Assembly: GCF_000308835.1 (NCBI RefSeq)
Contig: NZ_BAGN01000411.1
Location: 1 to 57,144 of the forward strand
Length of the DNA: 57,144 nucleotides
Direction: 5' to 3'
From: Nocardia vinacea NBRC 16497
GTDB lineage: Bacteria > Actinomycetota > Actinomycetes > Mycobacteriales > Mycobacteriaceae
The notes beneath the pieces are model-generated. The model did no database searches. It worked only from the letters and a program-made list of their open reading frames with translations, and was not told the origin of the DNA. Each line of letters begins with the position of its first letter. Position 1 is the first letter of the stretch. This document shows, in pieces, positions 24,582 to 33,061 of this stretch. The translations under genes were made by a program, and so were the position numbers.

Positions 24582-25580
24582 ATGCGCGCTGTACACGCTG
24601 CGGAATTCGGTGGGCCCGAAGTTCTTTCGGTGCGTGAAGTGCCGGAGCCGGTTGCCGGACAGGGACAGGTGGTCGTCGATGTCGCGGCCGCCGATGTCAT
24701 GTTCCTCGATGTCCAGCTCCGAAGTGGTTGGGGCACCGAGTTTTTCCAGCTCGAACCGCCGTATGTGCCAGGCGGTGCGGTCGCCGGAGTGGTCACTTCG
24801 GTCGGTGCCGATGTCGACCCGAGCTGGGTCGGTAAGCGCGTTGTCACCGATACCGCCGCGAGCGGCATCGGGGGCGGTCAGCCGATCGGTGGCTATGCGG
24901 AGCGGGCACTCGCCAAGGCGGAAACCCTTGTCGCTGTGCCCGAGGGGCTGAGCCTGTCGGCGGCGGTGGCGCTCGCGCACGACGGCAGGACCGCGCTCGC
25001 CGTTTTCGATCGAGCCGCGATCCAGCCCGGTGAGTGGGTGCTCATCACCGCCGCGGGTGGGGGATTGGGCACCTTGCTGATTCAGCTGGCCCGCGCGGCC
25101 GGAGCGAATGTCGTTGCCGCGGCACGTGGCAGCGTCAAACTGGAGCTTGCGGCACGACTCGGCGCGAATGCGGTCATCGACTACTCCGAGTCCGACTGGT
25201 CTGCGAAGGCGCGCGCCGCGACCGGTGGAGCCGGTCCGAACGTTGTATTGGACGGTGCGGGTGGTGCATTGGGTGCGGGCGCTATCGAAGCCGCAGCCGA
25301 CGGCGGGCGCGTCATCGGATATGGCGCTGCCGCAGGACAATTCGCCGAGTTCGATCGAGAAGCGGTGGCAGCGCGCGGAATCGAGGTTCTGGGACTGTTC
25401 GACGTGACCGGAAATGGCGATATCGATTGGCCCGCCTTGGCGGCACGCTCGCTTGCCGAGGCGGCGGCCGGACGGCTGGAAGTCGTTATCGGCCAGTCCT
25501 TTCCGCTCGAACAAGCCGATCGTGCGCATGTGGCAATAGAATCGCGAACCGCCGTCGGACGCACACTTCTTACGGTCTGA
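24582..25580 (+). CDS. NADPH:quinone reductase-type zinc-independent MDR
   Basis: A 332-aa medium-chain dehydrogenase/reductase of the quinone oxidoreductase branch. It has MRAVHAAEFGGPEVLSVREVPEP at the start, PYVPGGAVAGVV in place of the zinc-loop, and the nucleotide site AAGGGLGTLLIQLARAAGA. No catalytic-zinc Cys set is seen. It probably reduces quinones or enones with NADPH. ATG 24582 is chosen because GGAGG lies 5 nt before it. Confidence 0.88.
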   Translation: MRAVHAAEFGGPEVLSVREVPEPVAGQGQVVVDVAAADVMFLDVQLRSGWGTEFFQLEPPYVPGGAVAGVVTSVGADVDPSWVGKRVVTDTAASGIGGGQPIGGYAERALAKAETLVAVPEGLSLSAAVALAHDGRTALAVFDRAAIQPGEWVLITAAGGGLGTLLIQLARAAGANVVAAARGSVKLELAARLGANAVIDYSESDWSAKARAATGGAGPNVVLDGAGGALGAGAIEAAADGGRVIGYGAAAGQFAEFDREAVAARGIEVLGLFDVTGNGDIDWPALAARSLAEAAAGRLEVVIGQSFPLEQADRAHVAIESRTAVGRTLLTV

Positions 25581-25647
25581 ACGGCCTTCCGGGACAACTT
25601 GTCTCACGTACGTGCGGGTACCTCTCCGGGGCGCTAGGGTGCCCCGC

Positions 25648-25797
25648 GTGGAAACGCTGATTGTCGTTGTCGTCGTCCTCGCCGTGCTCGGTCTCGTCGC
25701 TCTCATCGTGCAGTGGGCCAGCCGCCCGCCGCGGAGCGAGTCCCATTGGGACCGTGGTGATGTCGACGACGACTACGAGGCCTGGGAGACCGACTGA
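25648..25797 (+). CDS. Small single-TM protein with acidic tail
   Basis: A GTG start gives a 49-aa protein: one membrane helix (LIVVVVVLAVLGLVALIVQWA) then a charged tail rich in Asp/Glu (RGDVDDDYEAWETD). GTG 25639 is an in-frame alternative. Proteins of this pattern are frequent in actinobacteria and often unannotated. The function is unknown. Confidence 0.55.
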   Translation: METLIVVVVVLAVLGLVALIVQWASRPPRSESHWDRGDVDDDYEAWETD

Positions 25798-25799
25798 AC

Positions 25800-26231
25800 T
25801 CAGCCGACCGGAGTCAGCACCACCACCGCGATCGGCCGCTTGGTCATCTTCTGGTACTCGCTGTAGCGCCCCTTATTGACCTTGTCGACGATCGCCCAGT
25901 GCCGCGCATACTCCGGATCGTCGGGCAGCGTCGCCCGCGCGGTCACCGCTACCTTGCGACGCCCGACCCGAATCTCACACTCCGGCCTCGCCTTCACATT
26001 CGCCAACCACCCCGGTGGCCGCGGCGACCCGCCATTCGACGCGGTCACCAAATAATCCGCCCCATCCCGCCCATACGTCAGCGCCGACGTCCGCGCCTGC
26101 CCCGTCTTGCGCCCCACCGTCCGCAACAACAACGTCGGATTCCCGAACAGCACCCGATGCCCCACCACCCCGCCACTCTTCTCATAAACCCACTGATGCA
26201 CCTTCAGCACATTCGCAAACAAACCAGCCAC
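25800..26231 (-). CDS. Deazaflavin (F420)-dependent nitroreductase family protein (Ddn-like)
   Basis: A 143-aa protein of the F420H2-dependent Ddn/FDOR-A family. It shows LLRTVGRKTGQARTSALTY (about 36-54), then YLVTASNGG..RPPGWLANVKARPE, and the C-terminal EYQKMTKRPIAVVVL. Such enzymes reduce quinones or activate nitroimidazoles at the membrane. It is convergent with the small TM gene (3 bp between the stops). Confidence 0.9.
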   Translation of the reverse strand: MAGLFANVLKVHQWVYEKSGGVVGHRVLFGNPTLLLRTVGRKTGQARTSALTYGRDGADYLVTASNGGSPRPPGWLANVKARPECEIRVGRRKVAVTARATLPDDPEYARHWAIVDKVNKGRYSEYQKMTKRPIAVVVLTPVG

Positions 26232-26378
26232 AGCCCACCCTCCAGCCTGTTCTCCGATTACGCCCCCACCCTATCCACCCCACACCCCCACCGTCCGTCA
26301 CCACGCCGCCCCATCCGAGTGGTGCCAGCCCCACCCCACCCGGTACCATCCCCAACGCTGTCGATATCCACCGCACAC

Positions 26379-26452
26379 GGGGCGGTAGCTCAGTCGGTTA
26401 GAGCCGTGGACTCATAATCCATTGGTCGCGGGTTCGAGCCCCGCCCGCCCCA
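26379..26452 (+). tRNA. tRNA-Met (anticodon CAT), elongator type
   Basis: A 74-nt cloverleaf. Acceptor arms GGGGCGG/CCGCCCC, D-arm GCTC...GAGC, anticodon stem GTGGA/TCCAT with loop CTCATAA, T-arm GCGGG-TTCGAGC-CCCGC, discriminator A. CCA is not encoded. It most resembles actinobacterial elongator tRNA-Met. A CAT anticodon can also be the lysidine-modified tRNA-Ile2, which the DNA alone does not exclude. Sequence beyond its 3' end starts an accessory region with an integrase stub. Confidence 0.93.
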
Positions 26453-26549
26453 CAAATGCCGCTCTACCAGCAGAAATGCTGAGACAGGCAGCCGAGTTCG
26501 GCCAGAACAGTGCTGCGTCAGCAGTAGATTTTGCGGGTGGAGTTCGGTC

Positions 26550-26636
26550 ATGGGGCTGGATCTGGACGACATTGTGGAGGACTTCGCAGCCGAGCTGCGC
26601 TGCAAGAATCGGAGCACCCCCACAGCGGCGGCGTGA
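26550..26636 (+). pseudogene. Integrase N-terminal stub next to the tRNA
   Basis: An ATG with GGTGGAG upstream opens 28 codons reading LDDIVEDFAAELRCKNRSTP, then a stop. This resembles the first helix of the SAM-like N-terminal domain of tyrosine recombinases (…FL..LR.RNRSP.T…AY). Its position 98 bp past a tRNA is where integrases of tRNA-targeted elements sit. The rest of the integrase is absent. The match is short, so confidence is moderate. Confidence 0.45.
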
Positions 26637-26740
26637 TGCTCGTCTAGGCCAGCACCGACGACCTCGTCGGCCGAGTCGACCGTGCCCGACAACGCTGATG
26701 CCCTAGAGATCACCCTTTCCGATTGCACCAGCCATGGTGT

Positions 26741-27634
26741 TCAAGAGGGACTATCAGAGGGCTCCGCCTCTGGTCTGACAGCTCGTAGCAGGCGGTGCCG
26801 TCGTTCGTTCGCCTCTTCATCGGAAATCGATTGAACGTGAATACGTCTGGCGGTATCAGGTGATACGTCCAAGATCGCCTCGAGCGAGCGGCGAGCGGCT
26901 GCGGCCTCTGTCGAGGTTCGGATTATCTCCAGCAGCGCCTCGTTCTGGTGGATGGACGCTTCCGCTTCCAAGGCTGCGATCCGGGCCGCTCGCTCCGCCT
27001 TGATTGTGGTTGCCCGCACGATGACATCGAGAATCGCCGGTACGTTGCGCAGTGCGACCCACCCCGCGCGTGCAGCGGCGGCCATCAATCCACCCGTTGT
27101 GACGGCAGGGACGGTAACTTGAACAACCTCCTGCCACGGGTTGACCGTCACACTGCTGGAGATCGATAACGACGCTTCGATCCGCGCGGGAAGTCGCCCC
27201 GCTAGAGCGGAGACGACCGTGGCCAGTGCATCGGCGTCTCGAGTTTTCAGGATTTCCCGGACCAAGTCGCCGACTTCGGTGTGATCCTCGGCAGCCTCGT
27301 TGATGATCTGCGTCAGCTTTTCCGCGGTCTCCGAGTCCGGATCTGGCCGTCGCTCAGGAAGTTTGGATACCTCGTAGTCGACGAGAGCGAGCAGTAGCGC
27401 CCGCACGACCCTCTGTGTCTCGGACACTTCTCGCAGGTCGGGAAACTCGCCGAAGTCGACTTCTATCAGCAGCGCATGCCCCACGTCCGACCCGACAGCC
27501 CGCACCACCATATTCGCGCCTGGACTGACGTATGCGACATCGCGTGGCCACGAGAAGGTGACGGGCAGGTCGTCCGGTTGTCCCGCCGGAGAGCCCCCAG
27601 GGACGTCGACTCGGCTCGGCTCCCGATCAGTCAT
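26741..27634 (-). CDS. Hypothetical 297-aa protein with C-terminal coiled helix
   Basis: I do not recognise this family. The N-terminus (residues 1-90) is beta-rich (FSWPRDVAYVSPGANMVVRA, then HALLIEVDFGEFPDL). The middle is helical and acidic. Residues about 175-260 contain a hydrophobic segment and a long helix (IKAERAARIAALEAEASIHQ). It is a lone gene on the minus strand in the accessory region after the tRNA, with a weak ribosome site. It is probably cytoplasmic or membrane-associated; the function is unknown. Confidence 0.65.
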   Translation of the reverse strand: MTDREPSRVDVPGGSPAGQPDDLPVTFSWPRDVAYVSPGANMVVRAVGSDVGHALLIEVDFGEFPDLREVSETQRVVRALLLALVDYEVSKLPERRPDPDSETAEKLTQIINEAAEDHTEVGDLVREILKTRDADALATVVSALAGRLPARIEASLSISSSVTVNPWQEVVQVTVPAVTTGGLMAAAARAGWVALRNVPAILDVIVRATTIKAERAARIAALEAEASIHQNEALLEIIRTSTEAAAARRSLEAILDVSPDTARRIHVQSISDEEANERRHRLLRAVRPEAEPSDSPS

Positions 27635-27771
27635 CGATGCATCTTAAATGCCTACCTGCTAGGCGACGAAGTCTCGTAGCAAAGCTGTGCCGAGGGGCGG
27701 ATCTCTGGAATCGGCTCGGACACAACGAGATCCCGGTTGCCCACCCAGTACTCCCTACAGAAGGGATCGCC

Positions 27772-27942
27772 ATGTCCCTATGGCACAACACGATCACCAA
27801 CCAGGGTGACCACCTCGAAGAAATAGGGAGAACCGTTCTGGCGCAGCAAGACACCATCGACGCCCTGGCTGAAGAGGGCCGTTTGGGTAGGCAGGCGATC
27901 AGGGTCTCGCGCTGCGGCGCTACGATCGCGCCAACGTTCTGA
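27772..27942 (+). CDS. 56-aa hypothetical protein
   Basis: ATG 27772 is preceded by GAAGGGA. The product is MSLWHNTITNQGDHLEEIGR followed by a helical, acidic stretch and an end rich in Arg/Cys. The next gene's ATG lies 10 bp after its stop, so the two could be co-transcribed. No family is recognised. Confidence 0.4.
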   Translation: MSLWHNTITNQGDHLEEIGRTVLAQQDTIDALAEEGRLGRQAIRVSRCGATIAPTF

Positions 27943-27951
27943 GAGGAAATC

Positions 27952-28269
27952 ATGACCAAGTCGACGGCCTTCGCCGCTGTGCTCTCTGCGGCCGCTGCCG
28001 CTCTACTCTTCCTGCCCGCCGCACCCGCGCACGCCCAGTCCCCCCACTGCGCCAAGGCCATTGAGCTGATCAATATCGCGATCGACACGAGCGGCGGCAC
28101 CCTGGACGATGCGACGGCGACAGCGCTGTCCGACAGGCTGAGCGGCCTGGCCGATATGGCCCAGGGTGCGGAGAAGGATGTCATCACCGCCTACGCCTAC
28201 GCGCTGGTAGATGAGAACGTCGCCAACCTCGACCCCTACACCGACGAGCTCAATCGCGTCTGCGCCTGA
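27952..28269 (+). CDS. Small secreted protein
   Basis: A 105-aa protein with a clear Sec signal (AAVLSAAAAALLFLPAAPAHA, cleavage about residue 28). The mature part is about 77 aa, helical, with one Cys near each end (SPHCAKAIELINIAID and NRVCA) that may form a disulfide. GAGAGGAA precedes the ATG. The compact helical two-Cys layout recalls small exported actinobacterial proteins of unknown role. Confidence 0.7.
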   Translation: MTKSTAFAAVLSAAAAALLFLPAAPAHAQSPHCAKAIELINIAIDTSGGTLDDATATALSDRLSGLADMAQGAEKDVITAYAYALVDENVANLDPYTDELNRVCA

Positions 28270-28380
28270 CCACTGCCAGGCCTGGGTTGCTGAGCTGATG
28301 GGTCTATAGCTAGGTAATCTCGAGGCTCGTCGAGATCGCTGGATGAGCGGCTCGACCCCAATGTATTTCGTTCGAATGCT

Positions 28381-28414
28381 CTGTCCTGGCCAGGATTTCG
28401 CCTGGTCAGGACAG
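28381..28414 (+). terminator. Strong hairpin, 14-bp stem
   Basis: CTGTCCTGGCCAGG (28381-28394) pairs with CCTGGTCAGGACAG (28401-28414) around the loop ATTTCG; all 14 positions pair if one G-U is allowed. It lies 111 bp after the secreted-protein stop and has no T-tract. The rest of 28270-28701 (432 bp) shows no gene. Confidence 0.6.
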
Positions 28415-28701
28415 CGGCAGCTCACTCGGGCAGAAGTCACTGCGCTTCAGGCCGACCGCCGGATGGAACCTCGGCGGTGAACTCGTTCGCCATCGCGCTT
28501 CGGGTCACAGTGGACGCTGCATCTGCCAAACCTGCACCACCAATTGGGCGCCACCCACCACCGGCTTCTCGCCGCTGTGTGGGGTGTCAACTGCCGCAAG
28601 GCGTTTCCGCTTTCCCGACGTCATGCTCGAGTCGATGGAGTAGCCGACGATCCGGTTGGAGATGCGGCGGTCTCGGTGCCGGAGCCGGTAGCGTCGGTAA
28701 C

Positions 28702-29778
28702 GTGCAGGATCAGTTCGAGATGGGGCTGTCGCGGCGTTGGAGGGTACTGCTGGTCGCCTGCACCATTGCGACGTTGTTGCCGGCAGTGCTGTTCGTTCCT
28801 CAGGCGATGCCCACGGCCGCGGGCCGCGTCGTCGTGATCGGGCTGGTGGTGTGCCAGGCGGTCGCTGTTTGGTGGATGGACCGTCGGACTGTTTTCGTCA
28901 CGATTGTCTCCCTGTTCGTGGGTGCAACGTTGGAACTGCTGCGCGTTCCGGTGGGGTCGGGCGTCGCGTTGATCGTGTTGACGACCTTTTCCTGGATGCG
29001 TCCCGCGCGCACGTCGTTGTTGGGTCTTGCCGCGGCGGTGTTGTTCTTCGTGCTCGCGCTGGGAACGACCGGGCGAGGGTTGCAAGCCTTGCTGTGGTCT
29101 GGTGCCGCCCTGCTGGCCTGGAGCTGGGGCGCATTGGGACGCGCGAGATCCGCACAGCGTGACTCCGAAGCCCGGCGTATGGTCCAGCAAGAACGTGCCC
29201 GTATCACGCGCGAACTACACGATGTGCTCGCGCACACGGTGTCGCTGATGGTGCTGCAAGCCGCAGCGGCCAACGATGTTTTCGACACTCACCCGGACAA
29301 GGCCAGGGAGGCCGTCGCCACACTGGAGTCCGTCGGTCGACAAGCCCTCGGCGAAGTACGCCGACTGCTCGAGGTGATCGACCGTGACCCGAGCGTTTCC
29401 CCTGGAATGGAGGATCTGGACCGGCTGGTGGAGTCGATGTCGCAGGCCGGGGTCGAGGTGGTCGTGAATCGGCACGGGACAGACGGCGCCGTGGTCGCGC
29501 CGAGGGTTGCGGAATCTGCTTATCGGATCGTGCAGGAGTCCCTGACCAACGTCTTGCGCCACGCGAGAGCCGATCGAGCCGAGGTCGAGGTTCGGATTGC
29601 CGCGGGGCAACTCATGGTGGCGATCACCGATAACGGCGGCGGTAGCCGACTCGGTCACGGTAGTGGTCGAGGCCTGGACGGCATGCGACGACGCGCCACA
29701 GAACTAGGCGGGCGATTCGAGGCGGGCCCTTCCACTGCTGGTGGCTTCCGCGTCGCGGCATGGCTTCCGGTCCGGTAG
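28702..29778 (+). CDS. NarL/DesK-type sensor histidine kinase
   Basis: A 358-aa membrane kinase. About five hydrophobic segments occupy residues 14-145, with almost no extracellular domain. They are followed by a HisKA_3 dimerisation helix ERARITRELHDVLAHTVSLM (phospho-His173) and a HATPase domain with ITDNGGG and the G2 box GHGSGRGLDGMRRRA. GTG 28702 is the likely start; ATG 28720 is possible. The response regulator follows, but only after a separate small gene. Confidence 0.88.
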   Translation: MQDQFEMGLSRRWRVLLVACTIATLLPAVLFVPQAMPTAAGRVVVIGLVVCQAVAVWWMDRRTVFVTIVSLFVGATLELLRVPVGSGVALIVLTTFSWMRPARTSLLGLAAAVLFFVLALGTTGRGLQALLWSGAALLAWSWGALGRARSAQRDSEARRMVQQERARITRELHDVLAHTVSLMVLQAAAANDVFDTHPDKAREAVATLESVGRQALGEVRRLLEVIDRDPSVSPGMEDLDRLVESMSQAGVEVVVNRHGTDGAVVAPRVAESAYRIVQESLTNVLRHARADRAEVEVRIAAGQLMVAITDNGGGSRLGHGSGRGLDGMRRRATELGGRFEAGPSTAGGFRVAAWLPVR

Positions 29779-29920
29779 TCGGCAGCCTTCCGATGGCTGT
29801 CTCCAACTTTCGACAGAGGCGAATACACGCCTGCAGGTTGATGTTCCCGGCTCGGCGACAAGAAACACTGAAGTTACGCCGTTGGGCGGTGTGAACACTC
29901 GGTGAGTAAGGAGTCGATCG

Positions 29921-30121
29921 GTGGTACAGCAGGAATGGCGGGGGACGGTTGTCAAGAAGTCGCGTGGGTTGTTCGATGGGGCAAATCTGTACCGGCGCTT
30001 GATCGTCCGGCTAGCGGATGGCAGTACGGTGAAGGTCCGGGTGAACCGGGAACTGTGGAATACGGTGGAAGCCGGTGATTCGGTGACCAAGCACGTGGGA
30101 GCCGATCCGGTGCAGGACTGA
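29921..30121 (+). CDS. 66-aa beta-rich protein between kinase and regulator
   Basis: A basic, probably SH3-like or small beta-barrel protein: WRGTVVKKSRGLFDGANLYR, then LADGSTVKVRVNRELWNTV. The GTG start follows a GGAG 8 nt before. It resembles a small actinobacterial DUF family (possibly DUF7489, from memory). It lies between the kinase and its response regulator in the same direction, with gaps of 142 and 101 bp, so it may be part of the same signalling unit. Confidence 0.65.
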   Translation: MVQQEWRGTVVKKSRGLFDGANLYRRLIVRLADGSTVKVRVNRELWNTVEAGDSVTKHVGADPVQD

Positions 30122-30222
30122 TATGCCCGCAGGTCCGGATCTTCGCACTCGGATTGTTGGATGCTCGCCATGGACCGGCCGCCGCGACGTGCGTGCACCC
30201 GGCATATCACACGGAGGCGGGG

Positions 30223-30885
30223 ATGACTGTCAGCGTGCTGGTCGCCGATGATCAGGCGTTGGTCCGCACAGGGCTTCGGATGATCCTGGAGGCCCGTGCG
30301 GATATCCGGGTCGTCGGTGAGGCCGGGGACGGGGAGGAAGCGGTGCGTCTTGCCGCTCGGACGCTGCCGGATATCGTGTTGATGGATCTGCGGATGCCTG
30401 GTGTCGACGGTGTGCAGGCGACGCAACGACTTTCCACATTCCAGCGCAGGCCCTCGGTCATCATCCTCACCACCTTCGACGAGGACGAATTGCTCTACGC
30501 GGCCCTGCGTGCCGGTGCGGGCGGGTTTCTGCTGAAGGACACCCGGCCGGCCGAACTGGTCGAGGCGATACGGGTGGTGGCCGGCGGTGAGGCACTGCTC
30601 GCGCCGCGGGTGACGCGCCGGCTGTTGGATCGGTTCGTCGCCGATCTACGCCCCGAGACGGCGGCAATGCCGGATCTCGCGGATCTCACGAATCGAGAGG
30701 TGGAGGTCCTCACGCTCATCGCACAAGCGGCCTCCAACGCCGAGATAGCGGCGAAACTGGTTGTCACCGAAGGCACTGTAAAGAGCCATGTCTCGGCGAT
30801 TCTGCGCAAACTCGGCCTGCGGGATCGAGTGCAGGCGGTGGTGCTCGCCTACGACGTCGGGCTGGTCCGGCCTCGGCATTCCTAG
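30223..30885 (+). CDS. NarL/LuxR-type response regulator
   Basis: A 220-aa response regulator. The receiver domain has acidic pair DD (9-10), phospho-Asp55 in IVLMDLRMPG, and Lys in LLKDTRP. The LuxR HTH is at about 150-205 (LTNREVEVLTLIAQAASNAEIAAKLVVTEGTVKSHVSAILRK). It should be phosphorylated by the kinase at 28702. ATG 30223 is chosen for the GGAGGCGGGG before it and the standard MTVSVLVADDQ start. Confidence 0.93.
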   Translation: MTVSVLVADDQALVRTGLRMILEARADIRVVGEAGDGEEAVRLAARTLPDIVLMDLRMPGVDGVQATQRLSTFQRRPSVIILTTFDEDELLYAALRAGAGGFLLKDTRPAELVEAIRVVAGGEALLAPRVTRRLLDRFVADLRPETAAMPDLADLTNREVEVLTLIAQAASNAEIAAKLVVTEGTVKSHVSAILRKLGLRDRVQAVVLAYDVGLVRPRHS

Positions 30886-30913
30886 GGTCCGCACGCACAG
30901 AAGAGAGAGCATC

Positions 30914-31480
30914 ATGACTGCCACTTACACTTTCGACGTCTTTTCCACCCTCGACGGCTACGGCCGCCCCAGCAGCCGCGACTGGGGCGGCTACTGGGGC
31001 AAGCAAGGCCCCGAACTGCTCGACTACCGCCTCTCCCTGTACGAGGCCGAGCAGCGGATGGTCTTCGGGGCCAACACCTATCGGATGTTCGCGCAGATAC
31101 CGGCCGGCATCGAGCATGACCCATGGGTCACCCGCATGAGGAACCTGCCCGCGACGGTGGTGTCGACCACCCTGGATGGACCTCTCGACTGGCCGGACGC
31201 GACCGTCGTCAGCGGTGACGCCGTCGACGTCGTCACCCGGCTCAAGCAGGAGTCCGAGGTGCCGTTGCGTTCGCACGGCAGCATGTCGCTGAACCGGGCA
31301 CTGATGGCCGCCGGCCTGGTCGACCGCGTCCAGGTGACCCTCTTCCCTGTCATCACCGGTCAGACCGGTGATCACCCGATCTTCCAAGGTGCGGCCGACT
31401 TCGACCTCGAACTGCTCGGGAGCCGGACACTCGACGACAACATCCAAGAACTCATCTACCGGCCTACCTTGCATGTCTGA
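30914..31480 (+). CDS. Dihydrofolate reductase-like (RibD C-terminal) protein
   Basis: A 188-aa protein of the RibD_C/DHFR-like group. It has an N-terminal TFDVFSTLDGYGRPSS strand, MVFGANTYRMF, TVVSGDAVDVVTRLKQ, and the late HGSMSLNRALMAAGLVDRVQVTLFPVITG. These proteins use NADPH, but substrates are mostly unknown. It starts 28 bp after the response regulator, in the same direction, so it may share its transcript. Confidence 0.85.
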   Translation: MTATYTFDVFSTLDGYGRPSSRDWGGYWGKQGPELLDYRLSLYEAEQRMVFGANTYRMFAQIPAGIEHDPWVTRMRNLPATVVSTTLDGPLDWPDATVVSGDAVDVVTRLKQESEVPLRSHGSMSLNRALMAAGLVDRVQVTLFPVITGQTGDHPIFQGAADFDLELLGSRTLDDNIQELIYRPTLHV

Positions 31481-31559
31481 AGCCATCCACGCACCCATCC
31501 CGGCGAGCAACGTGGTCACCGGGGTCGGGTGCAAGTCTTGTGGATGAGGCGACTTCCGG

Positions 31560-31739
31560 TTATTGCCAGAGTCGCTGACAAGGCAGGGGCTGCAGGGCTT
31601 CTCGCATATCTTGGTCGATCAGAATTGTTGCCAGTTGCATGGCATGCACTGCCTTGGCGAAAGTGTGGGCTGCTATGGAGTCTGCCCAGTAGTGCAGGGA
31701 TGGCCAACCCGGAAACTTAACTGTCACATGGCATTGCAT
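31560..31739 (-). CDS. Possible 59-aa protein
   Basis: The minus strand from ATG 31739 reads MQCHVTVKFPGWPSLHYWAD and a helical C-terminus (HTFAKAVHAMQLATILIDQD). The composition looks protein-like, more so than the frame upstream of it, but the ribosome site is weak and the family is unknown. Local GC is lower than the rest of the window. Confidence 0.3.
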   Translation of the reverse strand: MQCHVTVKFPGWPSLHYWADSIAAHTFAKAVHAMQLATILIDQDMREALQPLPCQRLWQ

Positions 31740-32331
31740 TGCGTTACTCGGATATGTGGTGGACGTGCGGTGCGCGGTCCGAGGTCTGTAGTCGCATAGG
31801 AATGTTCGCTTGGGCGTCGCATCGGGTCGGACTCGTGGTCCGGTTGCGGGTATTCGGTGGGATTTACCCGTGCCAGCTGCATATCGCGCTGACTGGTTTG
31901 TTCGGACCTGCTGGTCCGACGGAGGAAACCTCCGACAGGTGGTAAGTACATCGGTTGGCCGACTGGGTGGCCAGTAACAAGAAATCCAAAGTCTGATCCG
32001 GTTTGTCCGGTTGTCTTTGTATGATCGTCCAAAATCACCCGTGTATCGCCCGATCTGGGTGTTGTATCTCCGGGTTGCGATCGTGCGCCGGTCAGGGGTT
32101 TCTCGAGGTAGCGGCACCGTCGCAATGGCACCCTGCTTTATCGGGGCGGATAGGTCCGATCTGCTGCGGATCCGCCACAGATCGCCGCATGATGGGTCAT
32201 GTGGGGTATAGCCCCACGGGTTCCAGCCGAGTTCGTTGTGCTCTCCATGACGTAGACGATGGCGCGACAGTATGTGCAGATCTCGCGTATAGCGAGGGCT
32301 GTGCCGCGCCCCGACAGGCAAGGAGATTTTC
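31740..32331. other. 592-bp gene-free stretch before the tail-tube gene
   Basis: No convincing coding frame. GC content and word use differ from the flanks, and several short hairpins are visible (for example around 31908-31922, GTTCGGACC...GGTCCGAC). The only clear signal is a strong AGGAGA site 8 nt before the ATG at 32332. It may be a regulatory leader or decayed element DNA. Confidence 0.35.
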
Positions 32332-32778
32332 ATGGCTATCGGCGACACAATCAGCGGCTCCACCTTCGTTATCGATCTGGGAAAGTTTCAGGTGGAAACG
32401 GTTGAGCAGATCAGTGGGCTATCGCTCGGGGAGGACACGGTCGAAATCAAACAGGTGACTCCTGATGGCGAGGTGCTCATCAGGAAACAGCCGGGCTCCG
32501 CTCGCAGTGGTGAGATCACGATTACTCGCGGGTTGGACCAGAGCAAAGTGTTCACCGAATGGATCCATACGACCATGACCATGCGAGATGTGGATGATGC
32601 TCGCCAAGACATCACGTTGACTGTGCTGGACCCGAATAAGAAGCCGGTCAAGCGGGTGCATTTGTCGCGCGCTCGGGCGTCGGACTGGCAGGCGCCGTCG
32701 CTGGATGCCGGAGCGAACAGTCCGGCGACCGAAGCGGTGACGATCGTCTACGAGGACATCACGGTCGAGAACGCCTGA
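32332..32778 (+). CDS. Phage/contractile-injection tail-tube protein
   Basis: A 148-aa protein of the T4 gp19-like / CIS inner-tube family (PF06841). It begins GDTISGSTFVIDLGKFQVET, contains ITITRGLDQSKVFTEWIHTT, and ends EAVTIVYEDITVENA, the standard tube-protomer pattern. Such proteins polymerise into hollow tubes in phage tails or extracellular injection systems. No sheath, baseplate, ATPase or other tail gene is in this window. A strong AGGAGA precedes it. Confidence 0.82.
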   Translation: MAIGDTISGSTFVIDLGKFQVETVEQISGLSLGEDTVEIKQVTPDGEVLIRKQPGSARSGEITITRGLDQSKVFTEWIHTTMTMRDVDDARQDITLTVLDPNKKPVKRVHLSRARASDWQAPSLDAGANSPATEAVTIVYEDITVENA

Positions 32779-32788
32779 ATGTCGTCGC

Positions 32789-32809
32789 GGACCGCGCAGC
32801 AGGCGGTCC
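32789..32809 (+). terminator. Hairpin after the tail-tube gene
   Basis: GGACCGC and GCGGTCC form a 7-bp stem around a 7-nt loop, 11 bp after the stop codon. There is no T-tract. It is plausible as a terminator of the isolated tail-tube gene; the rest of 32810-33061 shows no gene. Confidence 0.4.
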
Positions 32810-33061
32810 TGATCTCCAGTTTTCTTGATCCCCGCGATGCGCCAGGGGACCGGATTATCGCCGAGCATCATCGGCCGGTTCGGCGCTGATCGAAACAGCT
32901 GACGAGGGCCAGGGACATCGCACCACCCTCGCCAGCTGTGGCGCTCATGCCATCGAAACGTTGGACGATCTTCGCCGCCACCTGCAATCGCCGTCCATGC
33001 TGTCCTCGATACAGGGGAATCGCGCAGGCCCCGTAACGCAACTGCAACGGAAGGAATCAGC

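Noticed and set aside
26390..26728. Open frames through the tRNA on both strands (…VAGSSPARPTN…, …GGRGSNPRPMDYESTALTD)
   Set aside because: These are the familiar false translations of tRNA genes.
31563..31799. Plus-strand Cys-rich ORF before the tail-tube region
   Set aside because: The minus strand over the same stretch reads more like protein, and there is no ribosome site on the plus strand.
32779..32889. 36-codon ORF directly after the tail-tube stop
   Set aside because: It runs through the terminator-like hairpin, lacks a ribosome site and has no recognisable features.
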